DNA of 64,000 bases from Certhia americana. Taxonomy: Eukaryota > Chordata > Aves > Passeriformes > Certhiidae. Location of the stretch: positions 98,393,966 through 98,457,965 of the forward strand of contig CM031857.1 in the NCBI GenBank assembly GCA_018697195.1. The letters are read 5' to 3'. Position 1 is the stretch's first letter. Each line of letters opens with the position of its first letter. Made by a program: the position numbers and the translations under genes. Below are positions 51,431-64,000 of the stretch, in pieces. The notes beneath the pieces are model-generated. The model did not search any database, was not told the origin of the DNA, and worked only from the letters and a program-made list of their open reading frames with translations.

Positions 51431-54400
51431 TGCCTAACTCCCTAGTCCCTGATGCCATGCAATCATGTAATGAAAGACAGATGTTTTCTTAAAGATCTTG
51501 CAGCTGAAACAAACTGCACAGAGAAAACAAAGATGTAATAGAGATGCTGAGTTATCAGATCTTATTAATTTAATGTTTGGGTTCAGAGCCATCCCAGGAA
51601 AATTTTTTTCTGAAGTGCTGCAATTAGGAAAAGAATCACCAGAGTGCCATGTAGAAACAGTGGAGAGGGATAGTCCTTGCAGAGGGGGATCCAGAGCTCA
51701 GCTCAGTGCTGTACAAAGGAGAGGTGAATCCAGCCCTGGGTGCTGAGCACAGCAACAGGATTAGCACCCACCAAGCCTGGCAGGAAATGGAGCCAGGCAG
51801 TGATCCTGATCTGGTTTCTGCACAGGCTTGTGTCATTTCCACTCTCCCTGCACCAGCAGGACACCTGTGCAGCTGTCCACCACCAGCCATGTGTGATCAC
51901 CAAAGCTCCTGCTGGGAGCTCCTCATGCACCTGAATGCAGAAAGGAAATCTCAGTTTTCCAAGAGATTTTATGTGGGCTTTTTTCTACTTAACACTGAAC
52001 AGTTGCTGTATGCCCTTGGTGCTATATTTGGTTGATGTTCCATGTCTTTATATTTTCCTGTTTCTGTTGTTTTCAGTTAGTCCTGTGGAAAGTTTTCTGA
52101 ATCATAAATACACCACACAATGCTCTTGTTTTGTCCTCCATGGAACAATTTTTATCTAAAGCTCCTTTTTACTGTGTTTAATAACAAAAGAGCTGTATAC
52201 CTATCACAGCACCATAGCCAGTCCACAAGGCTTTTAACTTGAATAACATCCAGAGTTCTCATTTTTCCAGTGGTCCTTTTGATTAAACCAAGAAGTAACC
52301 ACTTTGCAGACAAAAACTTAGCACTTTGTGACATTTTCTGAAAACCAGGTAACATTCAGATATTTCCTTGAAAGAGATGTTATTCATCAAAATGATAGTT
52401 TTTAGGAAGACAGAAACTATTAGAATTTAGCAGATCTTGTGATTTCTCCAGGTAGAAAATGAATACTATGAAAAATTTTTTAAAATGTTATTCTCATTAC
52501 TTTTCAAAACAACAGTTGGAGTAATAAGCTAATAATAAAGAGCGTTTAAACACCAAAAACTGAACTTAACATTTACTTTCAGATCAAATAAAATATTTGG
52601 CTTCTACCAAGCACAACTTAAAAACCTTCTCACTTCTTTTTTTAAAAAAGTTATGCAATTTAAAAAGTGTACTTAAGATATAATGTGATTCAGCTATTAG
52701 ACTGAAAAATACACCACTCTGGTCTTAGTTTGGGAATCAGCAGCTGAGCTACCCTCAAGAATGATCATGGGAAATCTTGGCTTCTAGGCCCTGGTGTTAT
52801 AGAAGTGCTAGTAGTAATTCAGTATCAGAATTTCAGTACAGATTACCCTGTCTGGTGCTGTCAAAATACTGCACAGAAGACCTACAGTGCTTGGTAAAAT
52901 TGTTAAAACTGCCACTTATTCCAACCCAGACCACAGAAGACTTTGCAGTGGGTGTCTCAGATGGGCACAAGCAGATCGGGTATGGCTAATTTGCTGTCTC
53001 CTTTAGATCTCAGAGGAGTTTGGTTGTGGTTGGGAATCACCAAGCACTACACAACACAAAATGGAAGAGTGGGTAAGAAAGAATTAGAGCTGCTTCACAG
53101 ACATGATAATGCCAACTACAGAGACTTTGCACCAGTGTAGGGGCACCTGGTGCTGAGTGCAGTGGGGTACCAGCCAAGGGACGTGACTCTTGTACTGCAC
53201 CCTATGAATTCCTCAAGCCTGTGTCAAAGTCTTGGTGTAAGAACACTCCTGTTTGTCAGACAAGCTTGCCCAAAGAATAAACACTGTTGGCATCTGTGAC
53301 TCCTCAGTGACAAAAGGACAAGTCAAAATCTGACTTGTCCTGAATTCCACAAATTGTCATTTTTTTTCCTCCCTGCTGTTATAAATGGGGGAAAGAATGA
53401 TGGTATTTGCTCTGGAGGAAATCCTACAGGCCAGTAGTCTGAGAGCCACCAGAAGGCTATGATCCTGAACTGAATTCAGCTGCTGAACTGAACCTTGTGG
53501 AAACCAAATCTAAAGAGGATCCACAGGGAAACAAATCCTTGAAGCCAAGCACGAGTTGATTTTGGGAGTAATTGTACCTTAGAGCTAATATGACACTATT
53601 ATAGGGTGCAGACAGCCAGGTTCAAACCCCTGCATCAACTTTGATTTATACAACTACATCCCAAAGTGTTTTATCTGAAATGAGTGCATGCAGTTGTCTT
53701 ATTTTCTCTTTCTGGAGATATTCTCTTGTGAGTAAAAAACTGCATATGAAGAAGGAAAAAAATATGTCTCTAGCTCACTACAAGCCAACATTTTACTGCA
53801 GTTGGAGTGCAGCTATTTATGTCCCTTGTTCAGATTTCCATTAGGGAGAGTGAGCTCTGGAGGTGTGCTGAGTCTCTGGCATCTTGACTGTGCACCATTG
53901 GCCATCTCAAATGGGTAGCTCCCAACCCCTTTTATTTACCAAGGAATCCCTGGGCCTGACAAGCTGCTCCTAGTTTTGTCAGAGTGGACACAAGTTTCTG
54001 AGTTAGCATAGTGTTTTCTCATGGAAAACATTTGCAATTAAAAAAACAAACAGTAACCCAAAACCTGACAAGCTCTTGGTATGCTCCACGTGTATATTTG
54101 ATTACATGAAAATTATGTGTGGTTGTTTTTATTTTAAAAAGAACAGATCAGAAGTGTGTAGCATGTCTTAGGAATATTTCATTTCAAATAAATTCAACAG
54201 AAATTCCTTAATAAATTTGACTGAAAACAACACCGAGCCACCAGTGTGTCTTTTTACTTATTCTAACACTTTACATTGTTTAATTCTTACACTCAAAGCT
54301 CCTTATTCCTACCATAGAAAGTAAGTAATGGAGGGCTTCACTTAGACTTAACTCTGTATAAACAGCTCAAATAACTTCACCTTTATGAACATGTCGATCA

Positions 54401-57390
54401 TCTGTTATAGTTCTACAACATGTGCTCTAGTTATTTGCTCCATTTGGGGCAACCAAAGCAAAGTGATAATTTTTAAAGAATCTCCAGGATTTAGAGGTAA
54501 TTTTTAAAAAGGAGTTAGGTTGACAGGCTTTCCCACATTTAAAAAGATAAAACAAATCAAAAAACAGTGTCACAGATTGCTTCAGGCTGAGCCATGCAAT
54601 CTCACTGGATATAGTTCTCCAAAGCACCCAAATACTGCACTGAGGGAAGTGTACCCCCCTTCTCCCCACCTAGGCTCATTGCCTCCATTGGGTAGGTTTT
54701 GGAGTGAGCCCTCAGACCACACAGGGAACTGAGATCAGTCACAACATAATTTTTCATTTCTCTTTTAGGGTTTGTTATATCTTTTACTACTTTTTAAATA
54801 GTTCCTAAGAGGGAAGAAGGCCTAGCTACATATAAATAAAAGTACACAGAGGGAATCAGCAAAATGAGGAGTTTTTTTCTACAGAATTAACTCAGTTTTA
54901 AGTAGCAGGCACATTTGGTTTTGTTCTTGCAGTTGATTTGCCATGGCTCTCCAGGAGCACAGAATTTGACATGCACAGAAATAATCCTATCATGACAGAT
55001 CTGACGTAATAAACCACCACATTTCTGTGTTATTGCAAAATATGTTAAGGATTTTTAGAGTCCGATTCAGTAGAGGTTTTTTTAATGATGAAATGCTGAT
55101 GACTTATTATTCATAATGTAAACTGAGTTGGGAGTTCAAACGTCTACACATAAAATTCAACAGTCTACACATATTTTAGAGAACCCAGAAGAAAAGACTG
55201 AGAGAGCACAGGGAATTATTGCCATCAGCACTCATAGTTCCTGTTGCCTACCACTAGTCAAGAGACTGATGACAGAAAAGCCATTTCACTTTCTTCCCTC
55301 CAACTGGAAACAAAAAGCCTGCCAGCCTGTTGGAAGGGTCTTGCAAACAGCAGCCTGAGGAAGAGCCTGATACAGCAAAGAACACAAAATGTGCTTGCCG
55401 TTGTAGTTCCTACTTAGCTGAATTAGGAACAAGTTTATTTTCTGGGTGAATCAATGCATCTAAAGCTGACATTCTTCAGTTCAGCTGTGCTCTACTCTCT
55501 ACTAGCCCAGTTGCAATTACCTGCAAACAGAAAATGACAGGCATCCTGAGAGCATTCCCAGCATTAGGGAAGGTTTCTATGACCCCGAATGGCCAGGAAA
55601 AGGATGTTGACAGCCTGTCTGGGGAAGCCAGTGCTCCCCAGGCTGTATCTGATCTGTTGTTCAGTGCTGTGCCTCACAGTTCTGACTCCCCAGGCAGAAA
55701 GAACAGGGGGCTTGTTGAAGAGCAGTGATGTTCCCAGCTGCCCAGACCTCCCTGAACGCTGGTAGAAAAATGAGTGAAGGTTGTGCATTCCAAGGGGCAG
55801 CTGGGATGCAGCAGCATCCCTGGGAAGTGCAGCCAGGCACTGCAGTTCCCATGCAACCAGGCAGGGAAGGCAGCAGCCGCCATGCATGCCACTCAGTACT
55901 TTGGAGTCTCCACCTTTTCCAGGCTTTAAAGCAGGCTTACAGCACTCTGTTCCAATAGTTTCTTTCTGTTTGCTTATGCTTACAACCATTTATTAGCTCC
56001 TTAGCCTTTGCACATTTTTCCCTTCTTTCTCTATTTTTTTTATCATTAATTATGCTTTCAGAGCTACTGCTTACCTCTTGTGAAGGTATTTGAAACTGTG
56101 CTATGTACTTGACAAAAGGCTGTTTGCCTGCTCTACAGTGTGGGCTCTGTGACTATTAAAGACATGAGAAAAAAGTGAAGAGTGCACAAGGAGCTTCAGT
56201 GTCCAAATCATCGTGGCAAGCAGGCAGGAAGTACCTCTCAGTGGCATGCTGCAGGCTGACCCACAGAGAGCTTGCACAAGGCCTTTTGAAATTAGAAAAT
56301 AGCATCATGTGCTTCCTGCGCAGATTTGAAACTGAAGAGGCACTTTGCTGCCCTTAGCTCCTCTCCTGAGCTCTGGCAGGGACTCAGCCAGCACAGCCTT
56401 CTAGAGGGATTACTTATACCCCTGCAATTCCCCTTGATCCCACCTGCCTTTCTTCAGTACATAAATACATTTGGGGCTCTTTCTGGCCCTTCTAACAGGA
56501 AGATTTTTACACTGTTTGAACAATTAAACATTTAGACAATTCAGCTGTTTCATTTGGAAAACTGGACCTGATATGCTGTGCCTCAGCATTATTTACAGAC
56601 CTGGAGGTCTTCTTGTATTAGGCTTTTTATTTTTCCTCCAGTACTTCTAAGATAAAACCAAAGAGTACAATTTAAGATAAAAAGACTCCTCTTTCATTAT
56701 TTCCGTTTTGGCTGCTTAATTTTTTGACTTCAGTTCCAGTATCTGTCATGATGAAAGCAAGAATATCTGCAATTTCTGAGGGCTGATGAAGACTGGGTTT
56801 AGGTGGGAAGTATGCAATTAGTGATTCTGCAGAAAATACAACCAAGTGGCAGAAAGTGAGCCCATGCATACAGCTTATTTGCTATTTAGCTCCTCAGTTT
56901 TCAATTCCGAAGGAGCTGGCTTTCAGATATAAAACAACTTTCTCAGGTGTTCTGCATTTTCAAGTGGAGACACTGGAAACCTCAAAATTTTCCAACCCCC
57001 CAGTGCTCTTAGCTAATTACATTCATGCATCTAGTGTGGCAGTGGAAGATGAGCCTATTTGAAAACCTGTCTGCAGTGATAAGACTAGGCACTGTAAGAA
57101 GAATGATGTACTAGAAAAAGAGTTTCAAATCCTAGTTGAGAAAACCTTTATTTAAAATAGTGTTTTCCAGGAGAAATCCCAGGTTTTTATAGTTTTCTTC
57201 TATTTGTCAGAAAACCCTAAAGCCCAAATTATTTATCAACTAGAACCCCAACTGCTTTTCAAATAAAAATTTAGTAACACTAAGCACATATGCATGCTAA
57301 AAGCATACACAGCAACATGCAAAAGCTGTTACATGCTGTTGCAATCTGTTTCATTGGTTTTCTTCCGTGGAAAAATACTATTCCCACAAC

Positions 57391-57393
<3 letters not shown>
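51431..57393. other. Non-coding stretch
   Basis: No gene supported. It contains a perfect 11-bp-stem hairpin at 53315-53341 and a repeated 'gtctacacata' word near 55141-55170. The region 51640-51930 is GC-richer and open in several frames on both strands (up to 109 codons), which is typical of stop-poor composition rather than of a gene. A 141-codon minus frame at 55564-55989 gives no recognisable protein. Confidence 0.5.
53315..53341. repeat. Perfect hairpin, 11-bp stem, 5-nt loop
   Basis: AGGACAAGTCA, loop AAATC, then the exact reverse complement TGACTTGTCCT. Confidence 0.9.
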
Positions 57394-57444
<51 letters not shown>

Positions 57445-57462
57445 AAAAAAAGGAAAGAAAAA
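57394..57462 (+). repeat. Very long poly(A) tract
   Basis: Forty-nine uninterrupted A, one T, eight more A, then an A/G-rich tail. The preceding 100 bp have no polyadenylation signal at the normal distance and no coding similarity, so a retrocopy tail is not supported. Confidence 0.95.
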
Positions 57463-60400
57463 CTGTAGACTCCACAAACAATCTCTTCATAGCCACTCTA
57501 ATCTCTGCTATCAAGACTTGTTTTTAACCCTCAGTAAGCAGCCAAGCGTGACAATTAGAAAGTAATGCATTAAGAAATGCTCTTTTGAAAGTGTCCATCC
57601 CCATGCAGTACGTCCCCAGTTCAGAGAGATTATGGCAATTATGATACAGACTATCAGCTGTCAGCACAGGGTGAGAGGCAAGTGGGAGCATTCATAATCC
57701 TAAGCCCTTTCTTCGGCCTGTGCAGAGCAGGAGGAAAGGTGGATTCTGTTTCCTTAGGATCCCATTGGGAAACAGTGAGGAAAGAACTGCCACATCATGG
57801 TTGTGTGGAGTGGGACACGCAGATCCTTGGTGCATCTAAAGAAATCTCCAAATTTCATTTTGAGACTGAAGAGCTGGTCTTGGTAATTGCAGTGACTTTC
57901 TTTCAAATGCTAAACAGGATTTATGATAACTTTTCCCCTTTGAGAGCTGTGGTGCATGGCTGCATAATCTCCCTTACTGCTGCTCCTAAAGCAACTATTT
58001 GTGTTGGGTTGTTGCAAGAAAACCCACACAGGTTTCCTGTTGTTCATGGTTCAAGATAAAGGTTGCACACAGCATGAGCTCAGTTCTTTACAGCAGTTGA
58101 TTTCTATTACAACTACAGTAAAGGATATACAATTAACTGTTATTTCAACCAGCTTATAACTTCTCAGAATAGTTCAAGCCATTTGGCACAGAAAGGATAA
58201 TCCCACCTCCTAAAAAAAAAGGAAAAAAAAACCCATAAGAGCACAAGATACGTGTATACGTGGTGCCAAGTACAGCAGCACTAAAATTATGAACATGGTC
58301 ATGCTTCAGATCAGAGCAAAGGCTAGTAGCTAGCAGTCACAAAAAGAGAATGTCATTGCAGCATAGTAATCTTTCCACTGCCTTTGATTGCATCCCTTGC
58401 ACTATCCTCTCATAATGGCTTCTCTTCAGCTTGTTCCCCCTGGAAACCAGAGGTCCCCGAGGCATGAGAGGGAGAAGCAGGTGTGAGTCAGTGTGTGCCA
58501 GCAGTGCACTGCCTGCCCTGGGTGTGGATGTGCAGGGGAGCCCCAAAGGAAACTGCCACAGGGGAGTGGCTCTGGCACTGCACAGACACTGTGGGCTGTG
58601 GGCAAGTGGGACATGGCCTGCACAGGGACCTGCACACACGTGTTCACCTGCACGGGGTCTGCACTGCAGCTTTGATGTTCCCCTGTGTAAGCTCAGGCCC
58701 AGAGCTGACGTCAAGGAAGTTGCTCTGATGTAAATTGTCTTGGAGATAAGAATCACCTTGTCTTCCCTCATATGAAGTCCCACTGGGGATGCTGCTACCA
58801 TGGCTTTGAAGCTTGTGTTTGTCTATGCTCCAGGCAGGCACTTCAGAGAAATGCAAGGAGAGTACTGGTACATAAAATTTCAGCATTTCTCCTCAACTGA
58901 AAGATGAAGCATCCTTCAAAAAAGGCAGGAAGGAGCTGGCACTGCTTCCAAAAATGCTGTTCTAAGGAGCTGAAGGAGATGGAGTCTGACAGCTAAACTG
59001 AACTGCTGGTGTAAGGGAAGTGAGACTGAGCATCTGTGTTAAGCATTACCTACCTCTACTAATGACAGCACTTATCCATTTTTTCAAGCCTTGATCCCAG
59101 AACCTCCAAAACTGAGAGAAGTGTCACTTGAACCTATTACCAAATGATGCCAGTGCTACTCAGAGAAACATGAAATGTTCAGCTCTGCTTGGGTTAGGGC
59201 CAATCCCTCAGACACCACTATGCAGTAGAGGTATGTAATAATTTTGCTGGTTATTTTATCCTCTATGGTATGAAGTCCTCAAGTTAGACCTAGAGTTTGC
59301 TTTGGGCTCTTGATGCTTAGTTACACCTACAGCATCCTTCATGGGATGGTAAAAGAATGCATACACTTCAGTGTCTTTCTTTTAAATGTTTAAATCTTTG
59401 AAACAAAGTCCAGAAATTCTTGCTCAGCCACCTCATAACATAGAAGTTGTTAAGTTTCACAGATAATTTTTCTGTCCTGTGAAATTCTCCAAGTGCTTCA
59501 AGTCTAGCTCCCTCTCTCCAGAATTCTCCTAGTCCTGGTCAGACTGAGCAACAGGGCACATAACTGTTCCCTAAACCCATTTTACAGTCAAAGTATTCCT
59601 CCTCTTTCCTCCCTTGGGAAAGCCAGGTCAGGTAGGTTTGCCTTGAACATGTCTGATGCTTAGCAACAGGATTCTTATGGAATTCAAATGCTTCACTAAT
59701 TTTAAACACTTATGCAGCAACTACTATTTCCTTTTGTGATAACTTCATGTGCTCTCCCTATGCTCAGGGATAACTTCTGCCTGCTTTTCCTAGATATTTC
59801 GCTTTGTTCTCAGTGTGGCATATATTGAGGGATTTTCTGTTTCTATCAAGATTTTCTTCATTCTTGGTGAGACTTCAGCTGCACTTGCCCCAAGTACCTG
59901 GGCACCTGCAAGGCAAGCCCAGAGGGCTGCAATAGATGTTCACGATCTGATGTACATAAGCTGCAGATTCCATGTGTTTTGCACCTGAGACATCCATAGC
60001 AACCTTTTCTCATATCCAATTTGCTCCTTAGCCTGAGGGAATTCCCATTGTCCATTTTTCAACTCCCAGGTTATTCAGGTTGGGACCTGCTGATAAATTA
60101 AGATCACTACAAAGACTGAAATGCAGAAAGTGTCACAAAGATACAGTGGAGGAACTTAACTCAGTCTACCTCACACAACACACAACCAGCCAAACCTTTA
60201 GTTATTTAAAATGCATGGTGGATGGGACATCACCACACACAATTTGCTGTTGAGGCTTCATGTTTGATGTGAGAGTAGAAGTTTCTTGGACACCTCATGA
60301 AGTCTTGTCCTTTTAATCCACTGTCCAACTCTCCTGTAGCCAGAACAGATAATTCCTGTCACAGGACATGGGTGGCTGTGCTAGTGTGGCAGTGACCTCT

Positions 60401-63364
60401 GCTAAACATGTCACCAAGGCACAGGGGAAGTCCTACATGTGACAGATGTGTCACCAAGTGAGATGGAAGATACCTGCAGAAGGTCATGGCATAGGTTCCC
60501 ATTACATCCTGTACTTGGGCCAAGGCTTCAGACCAGGGAGCAACAACATAAAGCAGGCAGCAGGACTGACCACTCTTCACCTGACCCACATGCTTCTTGT
60601 GATCAATTTTGCAATAACTCCTGCAAAAAAAAAGGCAGCAGCCACCAGAAATACTGTCAAAGAAGGAACTTGGCAGATCAAGATTTACCCAAAGCAAACT
60701 GGGTGTTACTTCGAAAAAAAAAAAAAGTAAACAGTTCACTTCCAGATGTTCTAGTTTAGATGTTTGTTAAAAGTGGCATTGAAGTTTTTGGTTTGAATGC
60801 AGCAGCTGAGACTCAGGTATGCTGGTCCTTCTGCCAACCTGCTGTGGGAAAGTCACCCTTGCCAACACAGCAGGCACATTTTAAATGTCCACAGCTGTTT
60901 GCACTGTTATCTCCTAATACAATCTTCAGTTTCTCATATGAGCTCCTTTTGAGAGATCATGGTTCAGCTGATGTGTCAGGCCACTCAAGTCCCTGCAGCA
61001 GGAGACCTCTTTCAGTAGGTGGAGGGTGGATGTTCAGAGAAACAGTGTTTGATGAACACTCCCATGTAGTAATCACTACAAGATGTTCTGCAGAAGAGAG
61101 AGATCAGCTTTTTTAAGATAAAAATTAGGTTTTTGAAATAAACATGGAGGGACATGCCTGATATATCTTTTACAGGGTAGAGGCCAAACCCATCACTGGG
61201 TTGCACAAGAGATGGGTTCCCTGTCTTCCTGCAGCGCTGCACAGAGGTGCAGGAAACACAGGCCTAAATTCTAGGTCTACAACTTAAGTGGAGAATACAG
61301 AAAAATTATACATCCAGAAGGATATCTGGGGGAAAACAAAGATTCTATAATCCTTCTTGAAGGCTTCCTGCTAAATGCATCCAAATAACATATAATGAAG
61401 AAAGCTGTCAATGTATCCTTTTTCCTGATTAACTTGTACTACTCTATGCAGACAAGTGCAGCTTCTTTTGCCATTTTAGTAGTTGAAATTCATTTTGTAC
61501 CACAGCAGAATTTTATTTGCAAAGAGTGCATATAAATTGGCTTTTTAGCACTGATAAGCACATTTTGTGCATGTGTTTTTTGTTTACATATATTTCAAGC
61601 TTAACTGTGCCTGCCATGAGCTCTGACACAATAGATTTCCCAAATGTTAAGGGTAATCCAAAGTCACTAATCACTGGCAAACCCTGGCTGTTATGGTACC
61701 TGATTTAAAGCCCTTTAAGGTCACTAGAAAGAATTCCAGTGTCCTTCAATTACACCCATAAAACACACAATCATGTCTATCCAAGTCACACAAGCACAGG
61801 GATGACAGAACACAGTGCAGATGGATGCCAGACTTCTCCTGTAGAATGTTGTCGAAATATTGCTGCTCTTGCTTTCAAATCACAAGCTCATCAGACCCTC
61901 TAGGTTTACATCTTTCTGCATTCATCTTTACTCTTAATGATGGAGACCTGCTATTTGTTTGGCAGCTTTCCCCCATGCACAGTGTTCTATGTGTCTTATA
62001 AAGCCATACAAATATAGGTACCTAAAGTGTGCAGCTGCATAAGGTTGCTTAAATTCTAAGGAAAACTGTGTCAAAGCAGGAGCAAAAAACCCAAAAAAGC
62101 TTAAGGATCCCCTTCTTCTGCATCTCTGCCCTATCCTAACTGCTAGAACCAAATTGGCTTAAACCAGAATTTTCTGTCTGGTAGAAAAATTCACTTTGTC
62201 TCTAGAACCCAGCAGAAACCTGGTAGTGTTCCCCTAAGCAAGTGCATCAACCCTTGCACTCAGGGAATTGCTTCCCTGATTCTGCAAGACTTGAATCTGC
62301 TGAGAGGAATGTCTAGTATCAGGAAAGTGAAGGAACAAATTCTCAAGTGAGAAAATATCACCAGGACTTGATTCGAAATATGTGTAAGAACAAGAAGGCA
62401 ATTGACATGTCTTTGACAAGTTCATTCATATTGCATCAGCACATTCAAGCCTTATGCATCCTCTCTGAATTCTGTTTTCTAGTGATCCTTCTTCACCAGT
62501 ACCATTGAACCCTTCTTTTATCTTCCTCAGAAGGCACTTTTTGATTTGTATAATTATCAGTAAGCTGGGTCCCAAGAGAAAAATGGCAAAATATAACCCA
62601 GATAACCATGCAGAGAGAATGAACACATGTCCCATGTGTCACCCACACTCCTCCATATATCAGAATTAGCAAGGGAATCTATGCATCAGCTGGTTCACAA
62701 GCAGCACTACACATCTTCCTTCTTCAGCTACCAGACTTCAGCTCAAAGAATGCGAAAACCAACCTGAAGCTAACAGAGATCGGCTGCTGTCTTTTAAGAC
62801 ACTCCAAATTTAACCCCAGCCCTTGTATTCTAACTGCAAATAACCTCTACAAGCAGCTATGATGCAATTTAGAAAGGAACTCCCCATATTTGGCATACAG
62901 CTTCATTCCAGAAACCTTAAATCACATTGACTAATCACAGACACAGTTTTCATGTGAATATTAACTCTTTTTTCACCATATTTTCTGATTCCCATACTTA
63001 AAAAGAGAATGGGAGAGCTAGCTGGGAATTTCATCTTTTTGTCTGATTTATACCTTCTCATAACTCCTCATCTTCCTAAAAAAACACCTTTCATCTTAGA
63101 AGTGAAAAGCAGTGTCTGCATCTCTGCTTTATGGACATTGCATTCATTGCATTATTATAAGTCCCAGCTATGATAATGGACAAGGTAGCTGGCAAGTAAG
63201 TGCCTGTATATAAATAGTTAAAGCAAATTGATAGAAAACCTGTAAAACCATGGCTCTGATTTTGCTGTCTCTCTTTATCAGCATTGTTAGGCCATTGTCC
63301 TGCAAGGTATTTGTCTATATTTACATAGACAGATACATCTATGTTTTAATGTAAATTATTCTAG
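57463..63364. other. Non-coding stretch
   Basis: No gene supported. A 125-codon plus frame at 57682-58059 and a 154-codon minus frame at 58337-58801 have no recognisable domains. The latter lies in a GC-rich patch described separately. A short A-run occurs near 60714-60726. Confidence 0.5.
58430..58720. promoter_or_regulatory. GC-rich patch with CRE and E-box palindromes
   Basis: This stretch is much richer in G+C than its surroundings but poor in CpG. It carries a perfect cyclic-AMP response element, TGACGTCA (58706-58713), and a perfect E-box, CACGTG (58637-58642), about 70 bp apart. The word 'ctgcac' recurs several times between 58570 and 58670, suggesting a degenerate short-period repeat. 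Such motifs arise by chance at low frequency, so regulatory function is only a possibility. Open frames on both strands have no recognised product. Confidence 0.25.
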
Positions 63365-63443
63365 AGAAGGGAAGGAGCTGCTGCCAGCGCGAGGCCCGCG
63401 CGCCCCGCAGACCGCAGCCCGATCCGGGCCGCCCGCCCGCCCG

Positions 63444-63490
<47 letters not shown>
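63365..63490 (+). repeat. GC-rich islet joined to (GAAA)n
   Basis: Bases 63365-63443 are extremely G+C-rich, with about a dozen CpG packed into 60 bp (GCGCG, CCGCGCGCC, repeated GCCC). This passes directly into about eleven perfect GAAA units (63445-63490). Both sides are AT-rich. After the repeat lie two adjacent copies of TGATCATTC. The islet plus a simple A-rich tail resembles a short retrotransposed or inserted piece from a GC-rich transcript, but no source gene is recognised and no clean target-site duplication is visible. Confidence 0.75.
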
Positions 63491-64000
63491 CAAACAAATG
63501 ATCATTCTGATCATTCTGATCTTCTGATATCTACTAAACAAAGACATGAATAAGTCCTTTCTTGCTCATTTTCTTCTTATTTAGATACAGAACCTCAAAG
63601 AATCACCGAATTTGCAGAGATAAGTCTGTCTTTAAAAGCAAGTAGGAGCCTGTAATCAAGAATATGCAAGCTGGTTAGTCAGCTTGGGAAAAGAATTAAC
63701 TCTATTGCCAAATATAGGCAGAATTTTTCCCCAGTCTGATTTAACTGGTGGGAAACATTATATTAAACACACCCTTGCTTTTTCAAGGGAAGCTTGAAAT
63801 TTGTAAAATGCCCCAAGTCTGGTCACAGGAGTAATGAAAAATCTTGAAGACAATATGTTAGTGCCTATTACCAGGTTTGAAGGTTTCTTATGATACTGAA
63901 TTCTCCTCGCTTTCTAGGCAGATCTGCCAAAAAAGGCAGCCCTCATTTTACCAGAGGAATTGATTATGTGGGCTAAGAAGCTGTAGGATTTAGGCAGTGC
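63491..64000. other. Non-coding stretch, nothing recognised
   Basis: AT-rich sequence after a short tandem of TGATCATTC-like words. No gene or mobile element is supported. Confidence 0.5.

Noticed and set aside
55564..55989. 141-codon minus-strand frame
   Set aside because: Unrecognised product in a GC-richer patch where both strands are open; no supporting signals.
57394..57462. Poly(A) as the tail of a processed pseudogene
   Set aside because: No AATAAA at the proper distance, no coding similarity on the left, and no target-site duplication seen.
1..64000. CRISPR arrays, tRNA or rRNA genes, retroviral LTR pairs or viral genes
   Set aside because: I looked on both strands and saw no regularly spaced repeats with unique spacers, no tRNA cloverleaf, and no polymerase or gag motifs in the translations.

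Overview
This window looks like bird nuclear DNA. The best evidence is two clear 3' ends of CR1 LINE retrotransposons (about 35398-35560, minus; about 42660-42800, plus) and one older, diverged CR1-like fragment (about 1745-1915, plus). The bird-type features are the degenerate octamer tail around ATTCTATG and the conserved block 'GATCTTAAAGGTC...CAACCTA'. Low transposon density, AT-rich non-coding sequence and short simple repeats fit a bird genome. A related reptile is not formally excluded, and the species cannot be named from the sequence.

I found no protein-coding gene I can name. Nearly all open frames are short, and many open only at GTG or TTG rather than ATG. The longest, 980 codons on the minus strand at 21073-24015, is open because a pyrimidine-rich strand has almost no stop codons. 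The best exon-like object is a 192-nt open segment at 42971-43162 with a pyrimidine-rich acceptor and a possible donor. It remains a low-confidence candidate. The window is most likely intergenic or lies in a very long intron. A CpG-rich stretch at 1-300 is the only promoter-like island and may mark a gene or transcript start at the left edge.

The dominant feature is a 5-kb, strongly strand-asymmetric purine array at about 18995-23990. Its pentamers (GGAGA/GAGGA) are interrupted regularly by the CpG-containing motif GTTCGA. It has two blocks. The left block (about 18995-20215) is heavily degraded or badly assembled; the right block (20466-23990) is clean. Each block is followed by a related, non-repetitive spacer of about 200-240 bp (20216-20465 and 23991-24250). 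The spacers align with each other at an offset of about 3.74 kb. The region is therefore a macrosatellite-like tandem duplication of a unit made of purine array plus spacer. This is the window's most unusual structure and I do not recognise it as a described repeat family.

The rest of the window is ordinary AT-rich non-coding DNA. It contains simple repeats: an A49 tract near 57394, (ACAA)n at 48302, A/C-rich at 39566, and T/G-rich at 25224 and 45486. It also has a few perfect short hairpins and two stretches that look like candidate conserved regulatory elements (about 41560-41700 and 50920-51430). Near the right end is a very GC-rich 80-bp islet joined to a (GAAA)n tail (63365-63490).
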